From Candidatus Bipolaricaulota bacterium (GTDB taxonomy: Bacteria > Bipolaricaulota > Bipolaricaulia > RBG-16-55-9), in the NCBI GenBank assembly GCA_027021605.1, contig JALUUA010000097.1, forward strand, positions 1 through 13,294: 13,294 nt of DNA. The letters run 5' to 3'. Position 1 is the first letter of the stretch, and the number at the start of each line of letters is the position of its first letter. Of the stretch, positions 13,289 through 13,294 are shown piece by piece. The position numbers were made by a program, and so were the translations under genes. The notes beneath the pieces are model-generated. The model worked only from the letters and a program-made list of their open reading frames with translations, was not told the DNA's origin and did no database searches.

Positions 13289-13294
13289 ATGGAC
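13289..13294 (+). CDS. Possible start of a following gene, cut by the window edge
   Basis: An ATG-GAC lies 17 bases after the preceding stop, on the same strand. A GGGCAGCC stretch upstream is only a weak ribosome site. Two codons are too few to judge. Confidence 0.2.

Overview
The window is a GC-rich stretch of bacterial chromosome, densely packed and almost entirely housekeeping in content. I see no insertion sequence, prophage, CRISPR array or genomic island. The gene set is ftsQ-ftsA-ftsZ, dnaN, tmk, lspA, a primary sigma factor, tRNA-Ser, a second EF-G and a VapBC pair. With LspA present, this fits a free-living bacterium. The EF-G resembles the EF-G-2 type known from Thermus, and the large PKD-domain surface protein is of a kind common in deep-branching, often thermophilic, uncultured lineages. 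A Bipolaricaulota/Acetothermia-like or Thermus-like origin is possible, but this is inference; phylogeny of RpoD or FtsZ would settle it.

Layout. (1) 1-3071, plus strand: the end of ftsQ, then ftsA and ftsZ, with a consensus-like promoter and a leader hairpin just before ftsA. (2) 3098-5419, minus strand: lspA-tmk-dnaN, converging on ftsZ. (3) 5607-7010, plus strand: a signal peptide/PKD/transmembrane protein transcribed divergently from lspA. (4) 7101-7188: tRNA-Ser(CGA), followed by a hairpin that can terminate both the tRNA and the opposing rpoD. (5) 7281-8303, minus strand: rpoD, driven by a near-perfect promoter at 8500-8528. Its leader of about 190 nt contains a terminator-like hairpin followed by a U-rich run. 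(6) 8568-9501, plus strand: a small protein with a C-x2-C...HPGCRC motif like phage SPP1-gp7/Mu-F proteins. It is expressed from a promoter back-to-back with that of rpoD and is probably leaderless. It overlaps a ComEA-like helix-hairpin-helix protein. (7) 9658-12077, plus strand: an EF-G paralogue with degenerate GTPase motifs, followed closely by a YjbQ-family protein. (8) 12067-12757, minus strand: a VapBC-type toxin-antitoxin pair with a palindrome over its promoter. (9) 12888-13271, plus strand: a small membrane-anchored protein with four cysteines.

How the genes fit together. FtsQ, FtsA and FtsZ form the core of the division machine. Tmk supplies dTDP, the precursor of dTTP, and DnaN is the replicative sliding clamp. 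LspA matures lipoproteins. The sigma factor has intact regions 2.4 and 4.2, which agrees with the TTGACA/TATAAT-like promoters seen repeatedly here.

The most unusual points are the possible attenuator in the rpoD leader, the rpoD/gp7-like divergent promoter pair, the pseudo-GTPase-like EF-G, the non-phage HPGCRC protein coupled to ComEA, and the receptor-like PKD protein. No gene-free stretch exceeds 300 bases; the longest is the 264-base rpoD/gp7-like intergenic region, described below.
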